Origin: Hippopus hippopus
Taxonomy: Eukaryota; Mollusca; Bivalvia; Cardiida; Cardiidae
NCBI GenBank assembly: GCA_946811185.2
Contig: OX328109.1
Span: 1,240,001 to 1,304,000, forward strand
Length of the DNA stretch: 64,000 nucleotides
Direction: 5' to 3'
The stretch's first letter is position 1; every line of letters starts with the position of its first letter. The position numbers were made by a program, and so were the translations under genes. Below, in pieces: positions 36,805-48,200 of this stretch. The notes under the pieces were generated by a model. That model was not told the origin of the DNA. It did no database searches and worked only from the letters and a program-made list of their open reading frames with translations.

Positions 36805-38683
36805 CTGAAAGAGATATATATAAAACAGTGAGTGGAAATATCTTTTCTTGTTGATCTGTTATCTGTTCAGCAAAGGCAGGGATTGGCTGCTCATTTCTAT
36901 GGTCCTGCCTACTTGTCAATTTGATTCAGACAGACATCCGTGTAGCTAAACATTGTATTTCATGAGACATGAGCCCCCAACAGTTTCAACAGTTTTCAAT
37001 AACTACTATGTGGCTGTGCGATTTATGAAAGTATATGTTTGATGATTTGTTTCTAAGGTGCTTGACACAATTTTCAACAAATTCCAAGTTATATTTCCAA
37101 GTTATATTGTTATAGCGAGAGCACCTATTCATGCTTTCTTACAATTTCTTTCACTAGCACTTCCAACAATATTCTCAACCAATCCACTAGCTGCTTTCGC
37201 ACATAGCTATTGTTGAAACAAAATCATTTATAAGAGATGCATAAACTTGTTGCAATAACTATCATCAATCCTTGGAAAAGAATTGGCCGAGCTGAGGATT
37301 TGAACTACCAAACCCCCGGGCCCATCTTCACCAACCATTCTGATGATTATTCTTTTTTCTTCTAGATTAATAAGGTAACACAACTTCTGATTGGCTGAAC
37401 CATTTGGTTCTGCCAATCAAAAGTTGTGTTTCTTTCAATAGTAGAGAATTGGTTTAGCCAATCAGAAGTTGTGTTTCTTTCAATGGTAGAGAATTCTGGA
37501 GAATTATACCTAGAATGGTTGGGGAATACCACTTGGTTTCAAGTCCTGTATGCTACCAGACTGTGCTGAAAAACTAAGTATATGTTCCGGGCATATTATC
37601 CAATCAGATCACAAGAAATTTCTTTCCAGTATAATAAAAATATTTAGTAGTTACCTGAAAGTCAGCATTGAAGCTGCATAGGTCTTCCCTGAGCAAGACA
37701 CAGGCAGGGTCTGTCCTTTCTGCAGAAGGTCAGTGGATACTGCTGATCCTGGCCCCGTCTCTGTCTTGACCATCGAACACCCGATGTTGCTCAATCTTTC
37801 CTTCAGAACCTCGTTCTCCTGTTGCAACGAACCAGACTCTGCTTTCAGGGAGTTGTTCTCCGCTGCCAGCTTCTGGTTCTCCCTTTCCAGTTCGGCAACT
37901 TTCATCTCCAGGTCTGCCATTTGGTTCTTCTTTCTGTCACGAGCTGTCTGAGCTGCTACTCGATTCTTTAGCTTTCTGCAAATGGCAACAACAACAACAA
38001 CTTAAAAACAGTTTTGTCAAATCATCTCTTTACTAAACAACAAAAATCTTAGACTACTGCAGACAACAAAGATGAGTCAGGCAATCAAGTTAGTGTTTGA
38101 AAGGGTACAAAACATCGTGGGAAAAGGAGAAAATGCCAGTAACCAGCATTTCCTTCTTTTTCCACAATGTTAACAATGTGGCTAAAGCTACAGGATTTGT
38201 CTTTAAAAAGGTAGAAAGTATGTTGACAGAAGAATATTTTAATTACTTGATAATATAGCATGGTAAGGGATCGTATATATAGATGTGTGTATATATAGTA
38301 TACGATCCCTGAGCATGGTCTAACATACTTTTGCAGTAGTTACACTTACAGTGTGATCAGCAAGAAAAATGTATCAAAATGTGGACAATACGGCTTAATT
38401 ACGCAAGTTGAATATGCCATATGGAATACATTGAAAACGTTGAAAGATTTAAAAATTTAACCACTGAAACCGAATAAAATTGTGTAAATTAATGTTACCG
38501 TCGAAGCAGCTTTTCTTCTGGTGAGAGATGCGTCAGGCGTCTTCGTTTCCTCGGACAGCCGTCCCCGTCTCCATACAAATCGTCTAACATGGCGTTTTCA
38601 AATGGAGTTGATACCGTGATCGTCGTCGGCGTTTTGGTCGGCACCGACCGAATTACAATCGTTTGTGGTTGTACCGTTTCCAT
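35905..38683 (-). CDS. XBP1: XBP1 bZIP transcription factor of the unfolded protein response
   Basis: Exons 38499-38683, 37655-37975 and 35905-36804. The basic region KNRVAAQTARDRKK (residues ~65-78) is essentially the vertebrate XBP1 sequence, followed by a leucine zipper (~80-125, ELERENQKL, LQQENEVLKERL). The bZIP frame runs into a stop at 36630-36632 (XBP1u, 226 aa). Removing a predicted 20-nt IRE1 intron (37723-37742) shifts into the long frame of exon 3 and gives XBP1s, 461 aa, with an acidic activation domain, SATELESLQELIHFDHVY (like the vertebrate ELI-FDH block) and a C-terminus GWEESFTELFPDLI. The factor acts in the nucleus on ER-chaperone and ERAD genes after IRE1 splicing. Stop TAG at 35905-35907. 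All assignments are by eye but mutually consistent. Confidence 0.96.
37055..37318 (-). mobile_element. Old SINE copy in XBP1 intron 2
   Basis: Diverged tail, CACCTATTCATGCTTTC, CCACTAGCTGCTTTCGCACA and a head remnant GCCGAGCTGAGGATTTGAAC. Confidence 0.65.
37325..37535. mobile_element. Family E foldback element in XBP1 intron 2
   Basis: CACCAACCATTCTGATGATT to AGAATGGTTGGGGAATAC, with AACACAACTTCTGATTGGCT and a duplicated AGTTGTGTTTCTTTCAATRG return arm. Confidence 0.7.
37655..37975 (-). CDS. XBP1: XBP1 exon 2 (bZIP and IRE1 site)
   Basis: Carries the basic region, leucine zipper and the IRE1-type intron. Conventional acceptor tttctgcag precedes it and donor gtaact follows at 37654-37649. 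After the zipper the unspliced frame reads GPGSAVSTDLLQKGQTL and on into exon 3. Confidence 0.95.
37723..37742 (-). other. Predicted 20-nt IRE1-type (unconventional) intron of XBP1
   Basis: Two stem-loops with seven-base C-N-G-C-N-G-N loops flank it. Site 1 has stem GGAT/ATCC around loop CAGCAGT (37735-37749). Site 2 has stem CCTT/AAGG around loop CTGCAGA (37715-37729). Cutting after the third loop base at both sites removes 20 nt (2 modulo 3, as for the 26-nt human and 23-nt fly introns) and opens the long exon 3 frame. The sequence and frame logic are directly visible; in vivo use is inferred. Confidence 0.9.
38024..38215 (+). mobile_element. Family A element in XBP1 intron 1
   Basis: Stem with GAAAATGCCAGTAACCAGC loop; right arm lost after CACAATGTTAACAATG, followed by a bit of another left arm. 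Confidence 0.7.
38499..38683 (-). CDS. XBP1: XBP1 exon 1
   Basis: Residues 1-61 plus two bases: acidic LDDLYGDGDG followed by PRKRRRLTHLSPEEKLLRR leading into the basic region. Donor gtaaca. Confidence 0.93.
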
Positions 38684-38841
38684 TTTTTGCAGTGTCCGTT
38701 TATCAGTTTGGTAAAATATTCATAAACAATACTTCAATGTGGCCGCTTGAAGCGGGTATATTCGCAATAATTCTTGTCAAGTTTTCATGTCGTCGTGCAT
38801 CTTTCTGGTTTGTTTTCAATCTGCTGATGTGTCGTTTACTT

Positions 38842-38878
38842 ATTGGATTGACGTCATGGAATAAAGGATTTTCATTGG
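38842..38878 (-). promoter_or_regulatory. XBP1 upstream CRE/ATF-type palindrome with CCAAT boxes
   Basis: TGACGTCA at 38849-38856, a bZIP site, sits next to CCAAT (minus strand, 38842-38846) with a second CCAAT at 38874-38878, about 160-195 bp upstream of the XBP1 ATG. It is not a canonical ERSE (no CCAAT-N9-CCACG), but a bZIP site beside CCAAT would suit ATF6/XBP1 with NF-Y. Function inferred. Confidence 0.4.
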
Positions 38879-38899
38879 TCAGATTTTCCATCGGTTTCT

Positions 38900-39590
38900 A
38901 TTTTTGGATATGATATCACGGGTTTTTCTCTTTTTTTCTGACGCAAGGTGCTGGTTTCCTGCGTGGTTTCGGCATTATAATTCGCTACCATTCTTTTTGT
39001 GTGTCAAAGATTTCGCTACTTAAATGCAATTTGAGATAACAATATCTCATCTTTACCAAACTAAAAACAAGAAATATGCATTTGATAGACCTACTTGTTT
39101 CTTTATATTTTCTACAGCGATAGTAAACACTTTTTCCATTGATAGCTGAAACGAGAAATATCTAAAAACAAAATATTGTGTGGATCTACAGTAGGTGGCG
39201 TAAGAGGTCGCAGGAAAATGAAATTCTTACGTGGTTTAATACAATAAGAAATTACGAAAAGTAACCTCGCCAGCAATTGCCTCATTTTGCTCATTGTTTT
39301 GCATAATGTGGAGTAGCAAAATTTTCAATCAAATACATTATTCAAGATTAGATCTTAACTACTCCAAATCCGAAAAGGTGCAGTTGCTGCTAAATTACTG
39401 TGATGTGTCTAAAATTACAAGTAGACATAGGGCTAGCTACGCCCCTGTAATGTGTCAAAAACAAAGATAAGGTGTTTTTGCAGTACTAATTTAATATTTA
39501 TAAAATTGCATATCATGTAGCCAGGGATCGTATATGTAGCTGAAGCCAGATTTTGAAAATTGCAGATCGCTTTAGCATTACATTACATCA
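38900..39590. other. Sequence upstream of XBP1 with no recognised feature
   Basis: AT-rich, no convincing open frame or repeat beyond a short duplicated AGGGATCGTATATRTAG motif (38268, 39523). Confidence 0.45.
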
Positions 39591-39596
39591 TGAACT

Positions 39597-39797
39597 TTAA
39601 CCCTTTACCAAACGAGAAAATGAGAGACTGGTCCAATTTGAAAGCAGTTGCAAATGACTATTTCAGTGATGCTCAAATGTAGAAAATTATCCTGGAAAGG
39701 GTAGAAAACATTGTGGGAAAAGGAGCTCCTTTTCCCACAATGTTTTCAAAAGGCTTTCTACTTCAGGGTCTTAAAACTCGGAATTGTGTAGTACAGT
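39597..39797 (+). mobile_element. Family A element with symmetric core deletion
   Basis: The stem is GTGGGAAAAGGAG joined directly to CTCCTTTTCCCAC, a perfect palindrome with the whole central AAAATGCTGGT region removed from both strands. Confidence 0.8.
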
Positions 39798-40097
39798 AAA
39801 CCTCTAATTAATGCAGGTTCTTTTGTGGAAGCTGCATGGTCATCAGGATCTAAATGGCAGAACATGTTGTCTGATCTTCGATCTGCACTGAACTTTTATT
39901 TGCGAGATGCACTGACTAAAACAACAATTAATAGTTGTTCTATTTAACCCTCGTGGATTATTTATTGTGCCTCATAACTCACAACTGTGGTTTATTGAAC
40001 GATAAACCACGATAGAAAGAAGATTATTTCTTAATTAAATCCGTTATATTTAGCATCTTAGTCACTAGAGCGCAGAATAAACCAATGCTATGTAAAA

Positions 40098-40260
40098 AGG
40101 GAGTTTAAAGCATTTGCGAAAATTTTCCGCCCAAGTCAGGCTGCGAAGGCTGCGCAGACTGACCCAGGCTGAAACTTTTTGCCATTGGTATTTTTTTTTT
40201 TTTTTTTTTCTTTTATTGCCTGTCAAAGGACCAGCTAATCTAATGACACAGAACCAACCC
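40098..40260 (+). mobile_element. Family G fragment with poly-T
   Basis: GCGCAGACTGACCCAGGCTG and TTTTTGCCATTGGTA, then a 21-base T run (40191-40211). Confidence 0.5.
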
Positions 40261-40375
40261 GACAGAACCGTCCTAATCCTGTTGAATAACCTGAATGTAA
40301 CTTTCAAGCGAGTAGTAAAATGTCCAACAACTTCTATTTAAAACTAATTTTTCGGAGAAAAATACCTCGTATTTC

Positions 40376-40556
40376 GAAGATGTAGATCCAAGATCAGACT
40401 GCATGTTCTATAGAGTCGCGCCTAGTGGCCTAAGAATTAAGACCCCAATAACGGCAATATCACATTGGTTTTTTATCTTTGTTGCAGTCTGATCTTGATC
40501 TACACTGGCCACAAAGGCCTTGTAGTTACGAAAGGTGCTTTAAGAGTTACTACACC
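40376..40556 (+). mobile_element. Family B element with insertion in hairpin loop
   Basis: First stem strand GATGTAGATCCAAGATCAGA and second TTGCAGTCTGATCTTGATCT pair, but the loop holds about 75 unrelated bases (40410-40483). Confidence 0.65.
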
Positions 40557-40972
40557 TGCAGACCACCTTTAAATTCGTTGTCCAGAATTCTTTTCTTTTA
40601 AAAACAAAGACCCAAACACTCATGACGAGCAAATTCTCCATTTTCCAAAATGTTCATAGTGATTACTGGAAGCCCCCTTGTTATTATTCCTTGAATGATA
40701 AATAACAAGAGATGTATATTCTAAGATGTGATGTTCAGAAAGACAACTTGAAGGATAATATAAGCTATAAGAGAAAAGAACGTTACGTAGATAATACAGG
40801 GATTAAGAAAAGTAACTCTATCATGCAATATTTACAAGCTGTCATGGCTTATTTCCCTTACTCTAACTCATACACTATTGAACGCGTGAATGAGCTAAAA
40901 ATAAAGATTGAGGTATCAGTAGTACATGCGTATGTTTTGACGGGTGTGAAAATGGTATCAAATAAATGATTA

Positions 40973-41222
40973 ATGCTCCGTGAAAAGGGAGTTTAATGCA
41001 TCTGCAAAAAGTGTCAATTCATGTCGGTCTGCACAGACTGCGCAGGCGGACAATTGGTCAATACTTTTTGCTATCTTTAAATTTTCTGCATGTTCAAGGG
41101 CCATTCTCCTATATGATTTAGTCTGCTATTCTACAAAGTGGAGTTTATGGATTCATATTATAGTTATGAGATGACTTGCTTGGTATAATGCATCACAGAA
41201 ATGTGTAAAACCCGCTTTTGTT
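40973..41222 (+). mobile_element. Family G element, nearly full length
   Basis: From GTGAAAAGGGAGTTTAATGC through GTCTGCACAGACTGCGCAGG, TCAAGGGCCATTCTCC and ATAATGCATCACAGAAATG to CCCGCTTTTG. Confidence 0.7.
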
Positions 41223-41290
41223 GGAGAGCAGCCTGGCCGGGTAGCGTATCTTACTCGTCACCTGGTGATCGCGAGTTCGCCAGGCTCCAA
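41222..41290 (+). mobile_element. SINE head fragment
   Basis: CAGCCTGGCCGGGTAGCGTA with CACCTGGTGATCGCGAGTTC; tRNA-like head only. Confidence 0.55.
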
Positions 41291-41371
41291 TAATATTTGT
41301 TGAGTGGATGTCTCTTTGTCTTCCCGACCTTTATCTCAAACTCTTACCACATAATCCTGACTTTAACCTTT

Positions 41372-41752
41372 CATAACACAGTGCCGACTATTAACGACCC
41401 TGGGAAAGAAGCCTTTTGAAAACATTGAGGGAAAAAGAGAAAGTACTGGAAACCAGCACTTTCTCCTTTTCCCATGTTTTCTACTCTAATAAAGGATAAT
41501 TACACCATTTGAGCCACATTGAAATGATCGTCTGCAAATAGTTTCAGATTTTGTCGTCTGGTAAAGGGTAGAACGACCCCTTGGAAGAAGGTCTTTGACA
41601 CAAACATGTGGGAAAAGAAGAAAATCCTGGTAACTATTTGTTTTTTTAACTGTTATAAAGCAAATATACATCATTTCAGACACATTTAATTTGTCGTCTG
41701 CACACGCTTCCAGTTTCGTTGATTAGAAAATTTTGTCGTTTGGTATAGAGTC
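41372..41752 (-). mobile_element. Two family A copies in tandem
   Basis: 41372-41570 with stem GAGAAAGTACTGG / CCAGCACTTTCTC; 41570-41752 with damaged core (GAAGAAAATCCTGGTAAC). Both minus. Confidence 0.7.
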
Positions 41753-42138
41753 AAAGGGTAGACTGTAACATGGAAAGAGCATTCAATGGGAGGTAACCCG
41801 CTCACGACTGTCAATATTGTAATATACGAGTTGTTTCCCTTAGACGCACAACAACAATCGCATACCGTCAACCGATAAAGTTCAGTCCCACAGGTACAGT
41901 AATTGCTTCTGTCGCGAACATTGAGCGAAGTGTCGCTAATGCGCGTGTATTATCTGTTGATAAAACCTCACAGTGGGATAGCCACAAACTGGACAGTGGC
42001 TCTTTTGAACTGGACAGAATAATTACAGCGTAAGTGTGACAGGAATTATGTGACTTTTAGTGTTTTTAATTAAATACACCTGGATTTTACCTGTGGACAG
42101 ATTTAATTTAATTCGATGCGGAGTATTTCTGTTTCAAA

Positions 42139-42171
42139 ATGGCCGTCGAAACAGACGGCGTGAACATGTAA
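42139..42171 (+). other. Upstream ORF in putative TTC28 5'UTR
   Basis: ATG in good context (AAAATGG) opens a ten-codon ORF, MAVETDGVNM, ending TAA 88 bp before the candidate TTC28 start. It matters only if the transcript begins upstream of it, which the sequence cannot show. Confidence 0.3.
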
Positions 42172-42259
42172 ACAAAGTATGTTTTTAGGTTTTGTGATTT
42201 TGATTAGAAAATGGAAATAAGGTGACAAAATATTGGATTTAAATGGAAAGTGATTGAAG

Positions 42260-42286
42260 ATGGAATTGCAACCGAAAAAGCGACAG
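42260..42286 (+). CDS. TTC28: Candidate TTC28 first coding exon
   Basis: Nine codons, ATG to CAG, followed by gtaagg. It lies in a low-repeat stretch (41880-42300) with CG-containing sequence, suggestive of a promoter. Very short, so support is from context and phase only. Confidence 0.55.
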
Positions 42287-45200
42287 GTAAGGGTATGTTT
42301 TTTGTAATCGACATTTAAATTCTAAACTTCTGAGCCAAAAGGAGGGTAAAAAAGTTACGCTATGTTACATGTCAGTGAGTAAATCTCCAAGACTGATAAT
42401 GGTAAGAAATAATGTGGAAAACGGATAAATATTAGGGGGATGGGGTAGAGGGGGGAAAGGAACAATGATCTGTTTTCTAGTGTTTCTCGAGATGGCAGGA
42501 AATTGTCGTCTGCTATTTTGTTTTCTTGCTGTGGGCAAAATATTCTCAGTGATAGACATTCGTAACCCTTTGCTGCAAGGGGTCCTGTGTGGTTCAGTGG
42601 TAAAGTGTTGGACTCGTGACCTGGATGCCCTTGGTTTGAGCTGCACAAGATCCAATGGATTTTTCGATGAGTGACCTTGGACAAGACACCTCAAAGCCCC
42701 AGCCTGGTACTGTTGAAACCCTGGAAATAATATATGAATATGCGAGCTGTCACCATGAAATGACTGAATTGTTGTTAAAAGTGGCGTATATGAATATGGG
42801 AGCTGTCACCATGAAACGACTGAATTGTTGTTGAAAGTGGCGTGAAACACCATTCAATCAACCAATCAATCTGTCCTGCAAGTCCCATTTTACCCTGCCT
42901 CCTAACCTCTTAACCCCTTTGCACACAATGCTTTTATCGACCTTGAGCAGAAGCCTTCTGAAAACATCGTTGGAAAAGGAGAAAATGCTAGTAACCAGGA
43001 ATTTCTCCTTTTCCCAAAATATTTTCTACCCTAACAGACATATTTTATCATTTGAGCCAAATTTGAATTGTCGTCTGTAAATGCTTTCCATTTGGACTAG
43101 TCTAAAATTTTGTCATGTGGTAAAGACTTAACCCTTTTCCCTTCAAAGCTAATTTTAGGCTATTCCATTTTAAAAGCATTTGCAGACTACAGATGCAGTG
43201 CTAGCTCTGGCCCAAGTAAAATAATGGCCAACAACTTTTTCTTGAAAAAAATAATAGACAAATTAAGCGCGCGAAGTTTGGTTTAAAAGAAAAGACATGC
43301 ACATGTAGCATTAACTTTATTTTTTACTCATAGTTTCAAACTTTCATTCACATAATCATTTCCATTACAATGATAATAAAAAAAAAATGGTCATATAGAT
43401 CTATATTTAATCTTACCTTGTAGAAAATATTGTGGGAAAGGAGAATTTGCTCTATACCATTTCCTGGGATGGTGCTCCCTCCCACAATAGTTACATGAAA
43501 GCATAAAGGCTTTTAGGTCCTAGTTTCTTTTGATGAATGGTTACTCCTTTAACAAAAGACAAATTTTATTTTAATCTTACATTGTAGAAAATATTGTAGG
43601 AAAAGGAAAATTTGTTCTACACCATTTCCTAAGGATAGTGCTCCTTTTCCCACATTATTTGCATAAAAGCATACAGACAATTAAGTCCTAGTTTCTTTTG
43701 ATGAATGGTTACTTCTTTACCAAACAACAATTTTTTTTATTGTAATAAATGATGTGCACAAGTAAAGGAGAAAATTTTCTATTACATGATGAATTACCTC
43801 CCTTTATCATCTGTTGACCTTAATTATTTTTTAATAAGGTCAATGAGGAGGATAAAATGTCTAATGAAGTCATTCACTCGATAGTACCTAAACGATGAAG
43901 TGGACTAAGGTTATCAACCTAAGCCTTTAAATTTAATTTTCATATTGCTATTCACTGGTACCACTGCTAAATACAATACTGTAAATGCAGTTAAATTTTC
44001 CTTAGTTTGTTATCTTTTTTTATTGGTGATAGTTTTCGTATAGGACGACCCATGTTGACCTATAAGTGAAGAATGATAAGACTTTGAGGGTTCAAGAACA
44101 AGATTTATTAGAATAATGTCAACATGTCAATTTAATTCAATTATGAATTATTGTTTTCTTTTTGTTCGCCGACATTTAAACAGCGCCGGTTTCCGTTAGC
44201 AATGTAAACGAATTTATGATATCTAATTGGTTTCCTATGGTCGCCATCGTCGTTTCTGGCGGTATTGAAATCCAAGGCATTCTATCACTGCGTCGATTAA
44301 AATAGTCAATCAAAATTTAATATGAAATAAACAATAATCGCCAATTGTTCTCCAATTAACGGCTTAGAATAATAACCGATAACATGACATGCGTTGTTGA
44401 ATATACAAGCCAACTGTGACCTGTCGATTACCTAAGGTTGCGTCCGCCGAGGTGTGAAACAAGCGATTACCACATTTCCGGTGCAAATTAGCGCGTGATC
44501 CAGGCAAGAAAAGGGAATTTTACCCGACTTTTTTTGGGAATAAATTAATCGACAATTTTTATCGACAATTGGAAGAATTAATCGACAGCTGAATTAATTA
44601 ATCGACAATTGTCGATAATGTCGATTGGCAGCGCGAGCACTGCAGATGCATTCTGTTATAATAAAAAATGTCCTTGAAAGCATTGAAAACATTGTGGGAA
44701 ATGGAGAAAATGCTGGTTACCAGCATTTTCTCCTTTCCCACAGTGTTTTCATAAGTCTTCTTTATCAGGGTCTTTAAAATACAGGACTATTTTGGTAAGG
44801 GGTTAATCTTTTACCAGACAACAAAATTTGGGAACCCAAAATTTCAGACTCAACCAAACTAAAAGCACTTGCAGACAACAATGTAAATCTAGCTCAAATG
44901 GTGATTTCTGTCTTTGATAGGGTAGTAAACATTGTGGGAAAAGAAGAAAATGCTGGTTGAAAGGATTTTCTTTTAAACTACATTTAATTTCTCGTATGCA
45001 AACCCTTTCAATTTGTTGTAGTCCCATATAATGTTGTTTGGTATAGAGTTGAACTAGACATGTTAAAAACTTGCATAGGACAATTAGATGATTCTTTTAA
45101 ACTAGTAGCTGAGCCTGGTTGCTCAGTTGGTAGAGTATAGGACTTGAAACCAGGAGGTTGCTGGTTCAAATCCCAAGCTTGGCCAATTTTCTTTCAAAGG

Positions 45201-48200
45201 ATGAATGATAGTCTTTGCCACAGAATTCATTCCTGCCTCACAGCTGAGCATTGTTTCCACGATGGTTATTTGGGAAAGCAGCCAGTGGGTTGAAAAGAAT
45301 ATTATGTTATTATGGCAACGGAAGCTGCAGGAAAACATGGATAGGTGCACTGGCTGAACACTGCAATATAACTGAAATAATGATGAAAGCTTTTCTTTTA
45401 ACTATTTAGCACAAAATCCGGTATTTAACGATGCAAAAGTAAAGGACTTTTGGAAACAATGCATGAAAGGGAGAAAATGCTGGTAATTGGCATTTCCTCC
45501 TTTTTTCCCCACAATGTTTGTACCTTTTCAAAGCTAGATTTCATAAGTGGTGCAAACATTGAACTTGTTGTCTGCAAGTGCTTTCAGTTTTGACCAGTAT
45601 AAAATTTTGTCATTTGGTAAAGAGTTGATGTTCTCAAAAGCTTTCTAGTGTAGGTATAAAAGCTCATATTTGCAGCCGCAGTATAACTGAAACAATGTTG
45701 AAAATGGCACTTATTACTATACAGTCAATAAAGGTTCATACTCCTAATTGTCGTGATAAACACCATACAATCAATACAAACTCATACTCACATTTGTATA
45801 TCTATGAGACGTGATCAAGGAAGAGAAGAATTTATAAGCGTCTACATGCATACAGGTGTGTGTATGAGAAATGCAGCGGTTTTGTTGCGCAGTCATAAAT
45901 ATGCAAGTTTATGATAAATCTGAGAGATTTAAAGTCGAGAAAACGGAGGTTATGACATCTGTAAAAATAACATGTGTCACTGTAAAGCAATTGTTGTAAA
46001 GACCATTAATCATTATCTGAGAAATGCATAAATGCCTATCCGTCACTTTTTATAAATTTCTTTGTTAAATTCTCAGCATTAATTTCTTCTGTTTATAGTA
46101 AACCTGTACCATAAGACAAAATCTTAGACTTGCAAAAATTAAAAGCATATTAAAAGTAAATGTAGCTTAAAACTGGAAACTGTTATTTGGATGTATAGAA
46201 AACATGTGGAAAAAGGAGAAAATGCTGGTTACCAGCATTTTCTCCCTTTTCCTACAATGTTTAAATTTCAAAAGCCTTCTTTCCTAGGGTTGTTGGCAGA
46301 AGACTCTTGAAAACCTTGTGGGAAATGGAGAAAATGCTTGCAACCAGCATTTTTTCCTTTTCCTACAATGTTTTCTGCCCTGGTAGAGACGAAGTTTGTA
46401 GTCTCAGCCACACATAACATGTCATCTGCAACTATTTTGAATTTAAACAAGTCTAAAATTTTATTGTTTGGTAACTCTATGAATGCTTGTCACAACTTTG
46501 GTTGCATTTGGAATTAGTGTATATTAAAATAAGACTGTACCAAACCCAATAATTGTGTAAAGCTACAAGAGATAGATGATGAAATTTATAGATCTGCTTG
46601 AAGTTTGAATCCCCAGCTTGGACTATTTCTTTCCAAGGACTGACAATATTCATTGGACAAAGATTCAGTCAGAAAGCGAGTTGGGAAAAATATACAGGGA
46701 CTGTAGCAGAGCTCCAGATAGAGGAATCGATTTTGGTTTCAAAATTGAAAATATTAATTATTCCCCACTAAAACCTGTGTTATGGGTACTCATTAGATTC
46801 GTCTGATCTAGACGATTCTAATGAGTACCCACAACATGGGGTTTGGATGAAAAATAATGGATTTAGAATACCATCGCTCCCTCTTATCTGGAGCTCTGCT
46901 GTAGAAAGGCATTGGTAGGTGCACTGGCCTCTGTAGTACTGCTGAAATAATGTTTAAAATTGTGTATGACACCAATCATTCATTCAAATGATTAACCAAC
47001 CAACCAACCAATCAATCAACCAACTTAATTCATTTTTACCTTGGCAGACCACAAGCTCGCAGTGCAACATAACACACTTTTGAGTTTACTGAGGTGCACC
47101 AACACTGTAAATGAGAAAACTTTAACCCTTTACTCCACAGATACTCATTTTGACGCATCAAGAACAGACAGCTTTTGAAAACATAGTGGGAAAAGGAGAA
47201 ACTGCTCGTAACGAGCAGTTTCTCTGTTTCCCACAATGTTTTCTACTCTATCAGATATCTGTATCTCCATTTGTCCACATTTTTGACATCATATCTTTAT
47301 TTGCTGTTGAACTGGAAGAGTCTAAAATTGGCATATCAGGTAAAGGGTTAAACATACCGAAGCCATGTACTGTGAAAACAGGGCTGAGTGCATCTGCAAA
47401 AAGTATCAACCCATGTCAGCCTATGCAGTCCACGCAGGCTGACAAGGGTCAGAACTTTTTCCTATTGGTCAGTTTTCTGCATGTTAGGGGACAAGTGTAC
47501 CTCATGATTCAGTTGTTATACAAAATGGATTTTAAGGGTCCATAACCAATGTGATGATTATCTTAATATCATGAATTGAATACCCTTTTGTCAGAGCCTG
47601 GCTCATTAGTTGAACTGAAAGGATACTCTGAATGTATAATGTTATATTAAATCATCTTACAAAGGGTCAGATAGTGTTAAAATGGCCATATTTATTGCTT
47701 ATCATGATATTATACACTTATAGAAATACAGGTAAACAATCATAAATGACAAGGGCCACCTCTACTGTGATAAAGCAATCTGTTCTTACCTTTCTCAATT
47801 GTCCATCTTTTTCTTCTCTTTGATAAACCCATTATTGTGGGTTTGAATCCATTTTTTTTGCGACCAAACCATTATCCTGCTAAATAATGAAAATGAAATT
47901 TTCAATTCGATAGAAAAATATTAAATATTGCTTTTTCAAATTTATATTTTTGGGAGTAATATCTCCTTATCGGACAATGTAGATCAAAGATCAGACTGCA
48001 TGGAACATGCAGTCTGATCTTGATCTACACTGTCCACAAAAGGTCAGTCAAGCTTAGCAGCCTAAGGGTTAAGTTTTCATTCGTAAATCAAAATTTCTTT
48101 TATAGAACCAATCAATACAACTAGGCGTATTTTTCATCATTATCTTCCGCTAGATGGCATTCTACAAATACACATCTATCTAATATGGGCATGCTGGGTA

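Larger units (their letters stand above)
41880..42300 (+). promoter_or_regulatory. Putative TTC28 promoter and 5'UTR
   Basis: Low-repeat stretch with scattered CGs immediately before the candidate first exon. No defined core element was recognised. Confidence 0.35.

Noticed and set aside
36930..37650. A coding exon in XBP1 intron 2
   Set aside because: The stretch is fully explained by an old SINE and a family E element; phases of exons 2 and 3 already match.
42355..42694. Overlapping open frames of 69-109 codons on both strands
   Set aside because: They span a SINE head and flanking sequence, have no domain, and mirror each other in overlapping frames.
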